DNA from: Bartonella apihabitans | Lineage (GTDB): Bacteria > Pseudomonadota > Alphaproteobacteria > Rhizobiales > Rhizobiaceae | Length of the DNA stretch: 64,000 bases | Direction: 5' to 3' | NCBI RefSeq assembly: GCF_030758755.1 | Contig: NZ_CP132387.1 | Location: 806,001 to 870,000, forward strand | Shown here: piece after piece, positions 9,668 to 19,277 of the stretch | Position numbering within the stretch: position 1 is the first letter of the stretch | Layout: each line of letters starts with the position of its first letter | Notes under the pieces: model-generated | Databases searched by the model: none | Told to the model about the DNA's origin: nothing | What the model saw: only the letters and a program-made list of their open reading frames with translations | Position numbers and translations under genes: made by a program

Positions 9668-10972
9668 ATGCAGAGCGCCCAGACGCTTACGAAAGATTTG
9701 ACTGAAAACGAAAATCCGGCGGTTTCGAGGAAGGTCATTATCGCTGCCGTTATAGGGGGCATGCTCGAATGGTATGATTTCGGTGCCTATGCACTTTTTG
9801 CCTATGTCATTTCCGACCAGTTTTTCCCGACCGGCAATGAAACGGTGTCGATGCTGCTTACCTTTATTACTTTTGCCATCGGTTTTTTGACCCGTCCTCT
9901 CGGTGCCATTATTCTGGGAATTTATTCCGATCGCGTAGGTCGAAAGTCGGCATTGTCGTTGACGATGATTCTGATGGCCGTTGGTATGGGGATTATCGCA
10001 ATATGTCCGACTTATACGCAAATCGGCATATTTGCGCCGATAATTATTGTCATTGCCAGACTTATACAGGGTATCTCGGCGGGAGGAGAAATTGGCTCGG
10101 CATTGTCTATCCTCGTTGAAACAGCGCCTGCAAATAAACGGGGCCAATATGCTGCTTGGCAGCAGGTTAGTCAGACGGGCGCATTTCTTGTGGCAGGTAT
10201 CATAGGTTGGATGATTACCGCGTTTCTGCCGCGTGAAGATGTTGCACTTTGGGGCTGGCGTGTGGCTTTTGCCTTTGGCATACTGGTAGCACCTGTGGGA
10301 TTTTACGTTCGTCGACAAATTGACGAATCACCGGAATTCTTGGCCGAGAGGAACAAAGGCGTCAAAGAACATGTACCTTTTGCCATTTTGCTCAAAAATA
10401 GCTGGAAGCCGTTATTGATAGGCATCGGCATTGTTATGATCTGGACAGTGACGAGCAAGACTGCGAGTTCCTTTATGGCAACCTATGCTATTAACAATTT
10501 GCATATGGCTTTGACGTCTCCTTATCTTGGCATGATCGTAGTGGGCGTTGTTTTACTGTTTTGCCCGCTGGTTGGAGCATGGTCGGATAAGATCGGACGG
10601 CGTCCGATTATGATTGGAGCGGCTATCGCCATTTTTGTTTTCGCCTATCCGTCATTCTGGATATTGTCGGCTTACCCGAATGTGTGGGTCTTAATTGCCC
10701 AACAATTTTTTTATGCGGTTCTCATGGTGCTTTATACGGCACCGGCATCGGCAGCCTTATCCGAACTCTTTCCGACAGCTTTCCGGTCTTCGGGAATTGC
10801 ACTTTCTTACAATATTGCAGTCACAATATTCGGTGGTTTTTCAGCAGCAATATCCACCGCGCTTATCGGCATGACCGGAGACAATCGTGCAATTGCCTAT
10901 TATATTATGTTTGGCGCTTTTATAAGCGTTGTTGCACTTTTATATTCTGGTAAAATAACGAAATTGAAATAG
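9668..10972 (+). CDS. MFS transporter, metabolite:H+ symporter (MHS) family
   Basis: A 434-residue protein with 12 predicted membrane segments. The N-terminal GGMLEWYDFGAYALFAYVIS is the hallmark of the MHS family (ProP, KgtP, CitH, ShiA relatives). Loop 2-3 carries the MFS signature IYSDRVGRKSAL and loop 8-9 the matching SDKIGRRPIM. GISAGGEIGSA matches the family's fourth-helix motif. AAGGAGAACTC before ATG 9668 is a strong ribosome binding site. The M20 amidohydrolase gene starts 50 bases downstream, suggesting uptake of an amide-linked substrate followed by hydrolysis. Substrates of MHS proteins vary (proline/betaine, dicarboxylates, aromatic acids) and cannot be assigned here. Confidence 0.92.
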   Translation: MQSAQTLTKDLTENENPAVSRKVIIAAVIGGMLEWYDFGAYALFAYVISDQFFPTGNETVSMLLTFITFAIGFLTRPLGAIILGIYSDRVGRKSALSLTMILMAVGMGIIAICPTYTQIGIFAPIIIVIARLIQGISAGGEIGSALSILVETAPANKRGQYAAWQQVSQTGAFLVAGIIGWMITAFLPREDVALWGWRVAFAFGILVAPVGFYVRRQIDESPEFLAERNKGVKEHVPFAILLKNSWKPLLIGIGIVMIWTVTSKTASSFMATYAINNLHMALTSPYLGMIVVGVVLLFCPLVGAWSDKIGRRPIMIGAAIAIFVFAYPSFWILSAYPNVWVLIAQQFFYAVLMVLYTAPASAALSELFPTAFRSSGIALSYNIAVTIFGGFSAAISTALIGMTGDNRAIAYYIMFGAFISVVALLYSGKITKLK

Positions 10973-11022
10973 GGGAAAATCTGGAGTGCTTCGCGAGAAA
11001 GGCACGCCGGCTGTAATTGAAG

Positions 11023-12188
11023 ATGATAGAAGATAGTTGTGAAGTCGCTGCTGCCATCAGGCTCTATCTGCCAGAAATGACAGCGTTACGGCATCAAATC
11101 CACTCCAATCCCGAAACCGGTTTTGAAGAAAAAGCAACTTCCGCTATTGTTGCCAAATTGCTGGAGGAGTGGGGATATAAAGTCTCTGAGCTTGCCGGAA
11201 CCGGCATTGTTGCGAGTTTAAAAGCGGGAAATGGTGAAAAAACATTGGGGCTGCGCGCTGATATGGATGCCTTGCCGGTTACCGAACAAACCGGCTTGTC
11301 CTATGCCAGTAAAAACTCCGGAAAAATGCATGCCTGCGGCCATGATGGCCACACGTCAAGCCTGTTGGCGGCGGCTCGCTATCTGGCACGCACAAAGCAA
11401 TTTTCAGGTACGCTCAATCTTATTTTCCAACCGGCCGAAGAAGGTTTGGGAGGTGCCCGACGTATGATTGAAGAGGGAATTTTTGAAAAATTCCCCTGTG
11501 AGGCTATCTTCGGCTATCATAATGTTCCGGGTGTTCCTGTAGGGAATTTCTGCTTTATTCCGGTGCTGCAACTGCCGCCTCGGACCGCGCAAGAATTGTT
11601 GTTAAGGGAAAAAGCGGCCATGGTGCGCAGCCGGAAACATCGGTCGATCCTATTGTCGTCGGTGCTGCAATCGTCACTTCATTGCAAACAATTGTTTCGC
11701 GTAATATACCGCCGTTAAAACCTGCCGTTGTAACGGTAGCAAGTTTTCACGCCGGCGAAGCATATAACATTATTCCGGCAACCGCAGAATTGAAACTGAC
11801 TATCAGAAGCTATGACGAAACAACGCGCAATTTTCTCGAAAAACGGGTAAAAGAAATTGCCGAATATCAGGCAAATGTCTTTGGAGCAAAATGTGAGATC
11901 GAGTATTTTCATCTCAATCCTGCTTGCCAAAACGATAGAAAGCTGACCGCTTTTGCTCGTGATGTTGCCGAAAAAACATTTGGCAAAGACGCTATCGAAG
12001 AGCGGTCGCAACCGTTCACTTTCAGTGAAGATTTTTCTTACATGCTTCAGAAGAAACACGGCTGTTATTTCTTTATCGGTAACGGAAATACGGCAAACCT
12101 CCACAGCGACCATTATGATTTCAATGATGAATTGTTATTGCGGGCAAGCACTTATTGGGTTCGGCTGGTTGAAACTTATCTTAGCTAG
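11023..12188 (+). pseudogene. M20 family amidohydrolase (hippurate/IAA-amino acid hydrolase type), frameshifted
   Basis: Peptidase family M20D, metal-dependent enzymes that cleave N-acyl or aromatic-acyl amino acids. Metal-site motifs are present: MHACGHDGHTSS, FQPAEEGLGGARRM and GYHNVPG. The first frame derails after GNFCFIP at about 11562. A second frame from there reads smoothly through SDRAKIVVKGKSGHGAQPE into LQTIVSRNIPPLKPA and ends with QPFTFSEDFSYML and NLHSDHYDFND. Loss of one G from a GGG run restores the expected protein exactly. All catalytic residues are intact, so the break is recent or an error. ATG 11023 is the likely start (TTG 11017 alternative). Probably in an operon with the upstream carrier. 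Confidence 0.88.
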
Positions 12189-12744
12189 AGTGAAAAATCG
12201 GGTGTTAGGCCCGTTTATTCAATGAGACCGGTTAGGTTCGCCTCGTTCTCACTTACCAACAATCAGAGGCCGAAAAACTGTTGAACCTTCAGATACCGAA
12301 AGGTTCTGCAAAATTCTCTTAATCGAAAATATTGACGTGGACGAAGACCACTTCCCAATTCCTGTCGAACGTGGTTTTACCGATAATGAATTTCCAAAGC
12401 CGAAAGTTTACGAAAGTCTTTTTAATCTACGAATTTCGCTTCAAAGTCTCTCATATCTTGATAATGCTCCTCAAAAATGCGTTCCGAATGAAGGCGTTAT
12501 GAAACTTACATGATTCATTACGTGAAAACGCCTGAAGTTACAGGAGCGATTAATCGAAAAAAACCTCGCGCGACAACGGTAAAAGAGTTCAGATGTTTCA
12601 AAACCCAAAAATGCGATTTTGCCATGTAATTTATTTTTTTTCCATGTGATTTAACTTTCCGAGGTGATTTATTGTTGAAAGAGGTGGGGGTGAGTATGGG
12701 GTGACTATTCCCCTCTTCGAAAAGAATCTGCTAATGAAAAAGTC
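12189..12744. other. Non-coding interval upstream of thyA
   Basis: About 555 bases with stops in all frames and no recognisable relic. A weak hairpin (CGGG...CCCG followed by TTTATT) at about 12196-12216 could end the carrier/amidohydrolase transcript. The thyA promoter should lie in the last 150 bases, which are purine-rich and contain runs of T and G. Confidence 0.55.
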
Positions 12745-13539
12745 ATGAAAAACTATCTCGACCTTCTTTCTTATGTTCTGAAAAACGGCGTTGACCGTTC
12801 CGATCGTACCGGAACGGGGACACGGTCAATATTTGGCTACCAGATGCGGTTTGATCTTTCCAAAGGCTTTCCGCTTTTGACCACGAAGAAGCTTCACGTC
12901 CGCTCGATTATCTATGAGCTGTTATGGTTTTTGCGTGGCGATACCAATATCAAATGGTTGAATGAACACGGCGTTTCTATCTGGAACGAATGGGCTGATA
13001 AAAATGGTGATCTCGGGCCTGTTTATGGCTATCAATGGCGCTCCTGGCCGGCTCCTGATGGCCGCCACATTGACCAGATTGCCAAGGTTGTCGACATGAT
13101 TGTCAAGACCCCTTATTCCCGTAGACTTATTGTTTCAGCGTGGAATCCCGCATTGGTTGATGAAATGGCATTGCCGCCGTGTCATTGCATGTTCCAGTTT
13201 TATGTTGCCGATGGAAAACTGTCTTGCCAGCTTTATCAACGGTCAGCAGATATATTTCTGGGAGTGCCTTTCAATATTGCCTCATATGCTTTGCTCACCA
13301 TGATGATTGCGCAAGTCACAGGGTTGAAGGCCGGAGATTTTGTTCACACATTTGGCGATGCCCATCTCTATACCAACCATTTTGAACAGGCAAAGCTGCA
13401 ATTAACACGTGAACCATTGCCTTTGCCGACGATGAAACTCAATCCGGAAGTCAAAGATCTTTTCAAATTCGAATATGAGGATTTTGAACTCGAAAACTAT
13501 GTAGCAGCGCCGCACATAAAAGCACCGGTGGCCGTCTGA
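12745..13539 (+). CDS. thyA: Thymidylate synthase ThyA
   Basis: Converts dUMP and methylene-tetrahydrofolate to dTMP and dihydrofolate. The 264-residue length equals that of the E. coli enzyme. Motifs seen: [19 protein letters not shown] at the N-terminus, the catalytic cysteine in [12 protein letters not shown], the [20 protein letters not shown] phosphate/folate motif and [12 protein letters not shown]. The stop codon overlaps the folA start, the usual coupling because DHFR regenerates the folate that ThyA oxidises. First of a run of genes kept together in Rhizobiales. Confidence 0.97.
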   Translation: MKNYLDLLSYVLKNGVDRSDRTGTGTRSIFGYQMRFDLSKGFPLLTTKKLHVRSIIYELLWFLRGDTNIKWLNEHGVSIWNEWADKNGDLGPVYGYQWRSWPAPDGRHIDQIAKVVDMIVKTPYSRRLIVSAWNPALVDEMALPPCHCMFQFYVADGKLSCQLYQRSADIFLGVPFNIASYALLTMMIAQVTGLKAGDFVHTFGDAHLYTNHFEQAKLQLTREPLPLPTMKLNPEVKDLFKFEYEDFELENYVAAPHIKAPVAV

Positions 13540-14045
13540 TGACAACACTCAGTCTCATTGTTGCTGTTGCCGAAAATGGTGTTATTGGTCGCGATGGCGC
13601 AATGCCGTGGCGATTGTCCACCGACTTGAAAAGATTTAAATCACTGACACTCGGACATCCTGTGATTATGGGGCGTAAAACATGGGATTCGCTCGGAAAG
13701 CCGTTACCGGAAAAGGCCAATATTGTTATTACCCGGGACAAGGCTTTCTCGGGCGAGGGGGCGATTGTTGCCCATTCACTTTCCGAAGCACGACAGATAG
13801 CCGAGGAAGAAGCAATAAAAGCAAAAACGGATGAGATATTTGTTATCGGTGGCGGAGCGATCTTCAAAGAAGCATTGCCTTTTGCCGATCTTATGTATGT
13901 GACGGAAATATTATCACCTGTTGAGGGAGATACATTTTTCCCGTCATTTGATCCTGAAAATTGGCGAGCTTTATCAACTGAAATGGTGCCAGAGAGGCCA
14001 AAAGACACATTTCCTACAAGATTTGTCGTCTATAAACGCCAATAA
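13539..14045 (+). CDS. folA: Dihydrofolate reductase FolA
   Basis: NADPH-dependent reduction of dihydrofolate to tetrahydrofolate. The 168-residue protein shows LIVAVAENGVIGRDGAMPWRL with the Trp-containing Met20 loop, the NADPH-binding HPVIMGRKTWDSLG and IFVIGGGAIFKEALP near the C-terminus. An Asp occupies the active-site acidic position in STDLKRFK. The ATG shares a base with the thyA TGA, implying translational coupling. Nothing is missing. Confidence 0.96.
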   Translation: MTTLSLIVAVAENGVIGRDGAMPWRLSTDLKRFKSLTLGHPVIMGRKTWDSLGKPLPEKANIVITRDKAFSGEGAIVAHSLSEARQIAEEEAIKAKTDEIFVIGGGAIFKEALPFADLMYVTEILSPVEGDTFFPSFDPENWRALSTEMVPERPKDTFPTRFVVYKRQ

Positions 14046-14156
14046 GCTTTTAAAAAAGGACAAAAGCGCGATCAATGCGTTGAAACGTGAGATTTACATC
14101 CCTATAAAAGAGGAACGATAAATTTGCGCAAGTATAGCGCTGAGCAAGAGGTGATT

Positions 14157-15344
14157 ATGCCCTGGAGCAATCAGAACGGCGGCGGCCCATGGGGAGGCGG
14201 CGGAAATAACGGTGGAAGCCCCTGGAGCGGTGGTGGAAACGATAATGGCAATAACAAAAATCCGTGGGGTGGAAAGCCGACAGGTTCGGGCGGCAATGGC
14301 GGCAGTGGTAATGGCGGCAATGGTCCGGATATAGACGATATCTTGCGCAAAGGTCAGGATACGCTCAAGCAGTTCGGCGGTGGTGCCATCGTACTTGTTG
14401 TGATTATCGTCGCAATCATATTCTGGCTTTTTCAGTGTTTCTACATTGTCCAGCAGAATGAACAGGCTGTTGAACTGAGGTTTGGTGTGCCGAAACCAGG
14501 CATTATCAATGACGGCCTTCATTTCCATTTTTGGCCAATTGAAAATTATTTGAAAGTGCCACTTACGGAAAAATCGATTGCCATCGGCGGTAAGCCCGGG
14601 CAAACGCAACAGAGCGATGGTTTGATGTTATCAAGCGACCAGAACATCGTCTATGTCAATTTTTCCGTATATTATCGCATTTCCGATCCCGGCAAATATC
14701 TCTTCAATGTCAATGAACAGGAAGGCACTGTGCGTCAGGTTGCAGAAAGTGCCATGCGTGAAGTGATCGGACGCCGTCCGGTCGACGATGTTCTGCGCGA
14801 CAAAAAAGAAGAAGTTGCCGACAACGTGAAAAAGATTATCCAGTCGACAGCCGATAAATATCAAATCGGTGTACAGATCAATCGTGTTTCTATAAGCGAG
14901 GCCGCTCCGCCGACGAAAGTTGCAGCAGCCTTCAATTCGGTTCAGCAGGCTGAGCAGGAACGTGGACGTATGATCGAGGAAGGTAACCGCGTACGTTTCA
15001 AGAAATTGGGGCAGGCCAATGGTGAAGCTTCAAAAGCACGCGAAGTAGCAAAGGGCGAAAAAGCCCAGATGATTGAAGAGGCAAAAGGCCGTGCTGAACG
15101 TTTCGAAGCAATCTCGCACGAGGCGGCAGTAGCCCCCGAGGCGAGCCGCTATCGTCTCTATATGGAAACAATAGGAAACATTCTTAATGCACCGGATAAA
15201 CTGGTGCTTGACCAGAAGAATGGTGGACCGGTTTCCTATTTGCCTTTGAGCGAATTGATGTCGGTTCAAAATCGGTCTTCAACAACTTCCACGGCGGCAA
15301 AGCCAACCCAATCTGGCTCTGATACCACAGGAGGGCAACAATAA
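14157..15344 (+). CDS. hflK: HflK, membrane protease modulator subunit
   Basis: HflK and HflC form a band-7/SPFH cage around FtsH that restrains turnover of membrane proteins. The 395-residue product has a long Gly/Asn/Trp-rich cytoplasmic N-terminus (residues 1-60, for example GGGPWGGGGNNGG), one membrane span IVLVVIIVAIIFWLFQCFY near 80-100, then the SPFH domain and a Glu/Lys/Arg-rich coiled coil around EEGNRVRFKKLGQANGEA. ATG 14157 follows AGAGGTG; the earlier in-frame TTG at 14124 is less likely. The TAA overlaps the hflC ATG. Confidence 0.95.
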   Translation: MPWSNQNGGGPWGGGGNNGGSPWSGGGNDNGNNKNPWGGKPTGSGGNGGSGNGGNGPDIDDILRKGQDTLKQFGGGAIVLVVIIVAIIFWLFQCFYIVQQNEQAVELRFGVPKPGIINDGLHFHFWPIENYLKVPLTEKSIAIGGKPGQTQQSDGLMLSSDQNIVYVNFSVYYRISDPGKYLFNVNEQEGTVRQVAESAMREVIGRRPVDDVLRDKKEEVADNVKKIIQSTADKYQIGVQINRVSISEAAPPTKVAAAFNSVQQAEQERGRMIEEGNRVRFKKLGQANGEASKAREVAKGEKAQMIEEAKGRAERFEAISHEAAVAPEASRYRLYMETIGNILNAPDKLVLDQKNGGPVSYLPLSELMSVQNRSSTTSTAAKPTQSGSDTTGGQQ

Positions 15345-16240
15345 TGCAGCAGAACCGTTTTTTCATTGCCCTTGGTGTCATTATTGTTGTTCTGTTAGCG
15401 ATCTGGATGTCGGTATTTATCGTCTATCCACGTCAGCAGATTGCAGTTAAACGTTTCGGGCAAATTGTCCGTGTCGAACAGGAACCGGGACTCTACTTCA
15501 AAACGCCTTTTATCGACCAAACAGTCATTATCGATAATCGTCTGTTGCGCTATGATGTTCCTACGCAATCGGTGCAGGTCCGCGGTGGTGCCTATTATGA
15601 GGTCGATGCATTCTTCATCTATCGGATAACAGATCCGAAATTGTTCCTGCAGCGCATCAGCTCGGGGCGTCCGCAAGTTGCTGCAGAGGAAAACCTTGCA
15701 CCGCGCTTCATTGATGCTTTGCGTGCCGTTTATGGAAAGCGCGAATTCAAAGCTGCTCTGTCGGATGAACGTGGAGCTATGATGGAAGAGGTTCAGCAGC
15801 AATTTTCGGCTGATGCCGGTTCACTCGGCATTACGATTGTTGATGTCAGAATCCGCAAAACCGATTTGACAGATGCAGTATCGGAAGACGTCTATCGTCA
15901 GATGGCAGCCGAACGTGAGGCTGCAGCCGAAAATATTCGTGCTCGTGGTCAGCAGGAACGGGATCGCATTGTGGCCGAAGCCAATCGCGAATACGAGGAA
16001 ATCGTTGCAGCGGCCAAGCGTGACGCCGAAATTACCCGCGGTGAAGGACAGGCCGAAAGCATTCGTCTGTTGCTGGAAGCAAGAAAAACCAATCCGTCTT
16101 TTTACGATTTCTGGTTGGCAATGGAAAATTATAAGAAGCTGAAATCGACGCCGATGGTTATTTCGCCGAACGAGGATTTCTTCTATTATTTCCATAATCC
16201 ACTCGCGACCGGAAAAGTGACTGCGCCGGCAAATAATTGA
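15344..16240 (+). CDS. hflC: HflC, membrane protease modulator subunit
   Basis: Partner of HflK. The 298-residue protein has an N-terminal membrane anchor (FIALGVIIVVLLAIWMSVFI), the SPFH domain beginning VKRFGQIVRVEQEPGLYFK, and a charged helical tail rich in Ala/Glu/Arg (about residues 185-245) that assembles with HflK. The N-terminus stays in the membrane and the SPFH domain faces the periplasm in the known complex. It overlaps hflK at TAATG and the next gene at TGATGG, so three genes form one translational unit. Confidence 0.95.
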   Translation: MQQNRFFIALGVIIVVLLAIWMSVFIVYPRQQIAVKRFGQIVRVEQEPGLYFKTPFIDQTVIIDNRLLRYDVPTQSVQVRGGAYYEVDAFFIYRITDPKLFLQRISSGRPQVAAEENLAPRFIDALRAVYGKREFKAALSDERGAMMEEVQQQFSADAGSLGITIVDVRIRKTDLTDAVSEDVYRQMAAEREAAAENIRARGQQERDRIVAEANREYEEIVAAAKRDAEITRGEGQAESIRLLLEARKTNPSFYDFWLAMENYKKLKSTPMVISPNEDFFYYFHNPLATGKVTAPANN

Positions 16241-16425
16241 TGGAGCTCTTTTTTACTGCAATTGGTCTTGTTCTTTTTATTGAAGGACTTGTTTATGCAG
16301 GCTTTCCGGCATTGGTAAAGAAAATGGCGTCACAGATACATGTGACGCCTGAACATATTTTACGGGCTAGCGGCTTTGGTGCAATGGTTATCGGTTTGAT
16401 TATTGTGTGGCTTTCACATTCGTAA
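16240..16425 (+). CDS. DUF2065 small membrane protein
   Basis: A 61-residue protein with two hydrophobic helices (LFFTAIGLVLFIEGLVYAGF and ASGFGAMVIGLIIVWLS) joined by a basic loop that starts LVKKMASQ. It matches the DUF2065/YjeT family, found next to hflC in many proteobacteria, with no assigned function. The ATG overlaps the hflC stop. The conserved neighbourhood suggests a role tied to HflKC or FtsH, which is inference. Confidence 0.88.
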   Translation: MELFFTAIGLVLFIEGLVYAGFPALVKKMASQIHVTPEHILRASGFGAMVIGLIIVWLSHS

Positions 16426-16562
16426 ATGATAGGGTAAAAATTAGCTATTGATAATTGGGGGTGAAGGCCGGTTCGAGAAGAATTCAGTCATTCCCCTTTG
16501 TCATGAAATGTTTTAAACGGGATGATAGCACGGTCATTGTCGCTTTCAGATGGGATAGGAAT

Positions 16563-18059
16563 ATGGTGTTAAAGCGTTTTATGCTTGCTGCGGCTCTTTG
16601 CTCGGTTGTTTCATTTTCTCAGTCTGAAAGTTTTGCAGAAGTCGCATTGGAACACAAAGCACCTAAATCGGTCGCAAACCTTGCGTCGGGTTTGTTGGAT
16701 GCGGTTGTCAATATCTCAACTTCCCAAACAATAAAAGGCACAGAACAGACAGACAAAACCACCCCGCCGAAAGTGGAAGAGGGCGCACCTTTTCAGGAAT
16801 ATTTTAACGACTTTTTCTCGTCTAAAAATGACAAAAACGAATTGAACCAGTCACGCAAAGTCCAGTCTCTCGGTTCCGGATTTGTCATTGATGCTGAAAA
16901 AGGGTTAATCGTCACCAACAACCATGTTATCGCTGATGCTGATGATATAGAGGTAAATTTTACCGATGGTTCCAAGCTCAAGGCAAAGCTTTTGGGCAAA
17001 GATAGTAAAACGGATCTTGCCCTTTTGCAGGTTGACCCCAAGGGCAAAAAACTTACCGCGGTTTCATTCGGCGATTCTGAAAGTGCACGCATTGGCGATT
17101 GGGTTATGGCCATCGGCAATCCGTTCGGTCTTGGCGGCACAGTGACAGTTGGCATTATTTCGGCGCGCAATCGCGACATTAGCGCTGGTCCTTATGATGA
17201 TTTTATCCAGACAGATGCAGCGATCAATCGCGGTAATTCCGGCGGTCCGCTATTTGATATGAACGGCAAAGTCATTGGTATCAATACTGCAATTATATCA
17301 CCATCCGGCGGTTCTATCGGTATCGGTTTTGCTATCCCCTCCGATATGGCAACAGGCGTTCTTGACCAGTTGAAAGAATTTGGTGAAACCCGCCGTGGTT
17401 CTCTCGCAATAAGGATTCAGCCGGTGAGCCAGGAAATTGCTGATAGCCTGAAATTACCAAAAGCAGAAGGTGCACTTGTTGCCGGAAAGATAGACGACAA
17501 AACGGTCGATAATTCGCAATTGAAAGATGGGGACGTGATCACACGGTTTGGTACGCATGCCATTAAAGACGCGCGTGAATTGCCAAGGATAGTTGCTGAA
17601 AGTCCCGTAGGTAAAATTGTCGACGTAACCGTTCTTCGCAATGGTGAAGAGAAGACGGTAAAAGTGAAACTTGGTCGCCTGAAAGAGAAGGATCTGGAAA
17701 ACGAGACTTCTGACGACGACGAGCATGGGGGAGAGGACAAAAAGGCGGAAGCCTCTGATTCCATCCACGCAATGGGGATGACGTTGTCGACATTGTCGGA
17801 CGAACTGCGCAAACGCTTCCATATCAAGCCGGATATTAATGGCGTCGTCGTTACTGCCGTTTCGGCAAATAGCGCGGCCGACGAAAAACGTATTCGCACT
17901 GGCGAGGTTATTGTTGATATTAATCAGCAAGCCGTCAAAACGCCGGAAGATGTTGCAAAACAATTGGAACTTTTACGGGCAAACGGCCGTAAAAATGCGC
18001 TTTTAATGGTTGCTGGCGAGGATGGCGAGTTGCGCTTCGTTACATTACGTCTTGAATGA
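16563..18059 (+). CDS. degP: Periplasmic serine endoprotease, HtrA/DegP family
   Basis: A 498-residue Do-type protease and chaperone for periplasmic quality control. The signal peptide MVLKRFMLAAALCSVVSFSQ ends near ESFAEV. The trypsin-like domain has the triad His121 (TNNHVIAD), Asp151 (SKTDLALLQ) and Ser226 (RGNSGGPLF). Two PDZ domains follow (about 285-375 and 405-495), linked by an acidic stretch at NETSDDDEHGGEDKKAE. ATG 16563 is chosen because it opens directly with a signal peptide; the frame continues up to 16455 without one. It belongs downstream of hflKC in Rhizobiales. DegP versus DegQ cannot be separated by eye. Confidence 0.93.
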   Translation: MVLKRFMLAAALCSVVSFSQSESFAEVALEHKAPKSVANLASGLLDAVVNISTSQTIKGTEQTDKTTPPKVEEGAPFQEYFNDFFSSKNDKNELNQSRKVQSLGSGFVIDAEKGLIVTNNHVIADADDIEVNFTDGSKLKAKLLGKDSKTDLALLQVDPKGKKLTAVSFGDSESARIGDWVMAIGNPFGLGGTVTVGIISARNRDISAGPYDDFIQTDAAINRGNSGGPLFDMNGKVIGINTAIISPSGGSIGIGFAIPSDMATGVLDQLKEFGETRRGSLAIRIQPVSQEIADSLKLPKAEGALVAGKIDDKTVDNSQLKDGDVITRFGTHAIKDARELPRIVAESPVGKIVDVTVLRNGEEKTVKVKLGRLKEKDLENETSDDDEHGGEDKKAEASDSIHAMGMTLSTLSDELRKRFHIKPDINGVVVTAVSANSAADEKRIRTGEVIVDINQQAVKTPEDVAKQLELLRANGRKNALLMVAGEDGELRFVTLRLE

Positions 18060-18363
18060 AGTGCAATATTCCGACGATACTGGAGCGAGCTTTTATGACA
18101 TGGTTTATGACCATGAATGTCGGATAGCTAAATTCATTATCCATAATCAGGCGTAACTGGTTCTGTTATTGTTCCGGCCAACCCGTTCGCATTGAGTTAT
18201 TACTTCATCACAAAAACAGATGGTGTCTGAAAATAGCTTTAAAGCGCGTATTTTCCATGATTTGGCTTTTCAGCGCCTGTTACCATAGCGGATTTGGTGA
18301 ATTGACTATCAAACTCGAGAAAGCGAATTTCTTTCTTACCGGAGTATGATTACGAGATATTTT
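18060..18363. other. Convergent intergenic region htrA/serB
   Basis: About 300 bases between two converging genes. I see no strong hairpin with a T-run in either direction and no open frame worth calling. Confidence 0.5.
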
Positions 18364-19263
18364 TCAATGGAGAAAATCCGACTTGCGATAACCCTGTAGA
18401 TAAAGAAGAGCGGTGAGATCACTATAATCAATGCGAATTGAAGCAGCTTCCGCCACGAGTGGCTTGGCGTGGAGTGCAACACCGGAACCGGCCCGATTGA
18501 GCATTGCAAGGTCATTAGCGCCATCGCCCACGGCCATGGCATCTTCCGGTGAAATATTCAATTTGTTACAGAGTTCTTCAAGTTTTTCCAATTTTGCTTG
18601 TTTGCCTAAAATAGGTTCATTGACAAGACCGGCAAGATGCCCGTCTTCAACGACAAGCTCATTGGCATTGTGTTCATCAAAACCGATTGCAGTGGCAATT
18701 TTTGATGTAAACAATGTAAAACCGCCTGAAACAAGAGCGGTGTAAGCGCCATTCCCGCGCATGGTCGCAATAAGTTCTTTTCCTCCATTGGTGAGAGTAA
18801 TACGTTTTTCAATGACATCGTCAATGATGGATAATGGCAGGCCTTTCAACAGGGATACCCGCTCGCGAAGCGCCGGTTCAAATGCAATTTCGCCATTCAT
18901 GGCGCGTCTGGTGATGTCGGAAATATAGTCGCGCAATCCTGCAGCATCGGCGAGTTCGTCAATACATTCTTGCCCGATCATGGTTGAGTCCATGTCGGCG
19001 ACAAGCAGTTTTTTTCGCCTCTTGTCTTGAATTTGGACAGCAAAATCCACCGGTTCGCCTTGAAGTGCCGCACGCAAGGCTTGTTTCGCTTTTTCTGGCC
19101 CGATATTGTCACCAAGCGGGATATCACATGCAACTCCGTCACAAAGCCAGTAGACAGTCCTTGCATTAATACTATGAGAGGCTTTATCAACGAGCTGCGG
19201 TGTTAAAACCGGTCTATCAGGATTGGCAATCAACGTTGCCACAAGCAACTCACTTCGGGACAT
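18364..19263 (-). CDS. serB: Phosphoserine phosphatase SerB
   Basis: Last step of serine synthesis: hydrolysis of O-phosphoserine. The 299-residue protein has an N-terminal ACT-like region of about 75 residues and a HAD domain with motif I VADMDSTMIGQECIDELAD (two catalytic Asp), motif II ALVSGGFTLFT, a conserved Lys in LGKQAKLEKLEEL and motif III AVGDGANDLAMLNRAGSG. ATG 19263 has GGAG six bases upstream. The miaA reading frame begins only 14 bases away in the opposite direction, so each promoter must lie inside the other gene. Confidence 0.95.
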   Translation of the reverse strand: MSRSELLVATLIANPDRPVLTPQLVDKASHSINARTVYWLCDGVACDIPLGDNIGPEKAKQALRAALQGEPVDFAVQIQDKRRKKLLVADMDSTMIGQECIDELADAAGLRDYISDITRRAMNGEIAFEPALRERVSLLKGLPLSIIDDVIEKRITLTNGGKELIATMRGNGAYTALVSGGFTLFTSKIATAIGFDEHNANELVVEDGHLAGLVNEPILGKQAKLEKLEELCNKLNISPEDAMAVGDGANDLAMLNRAGSGVALHAKPLVAEAASIRIDYSDLTALLYLQGYRKSDFLH

Positions 19264-19277
19264 GGAAAACTCCGCTC

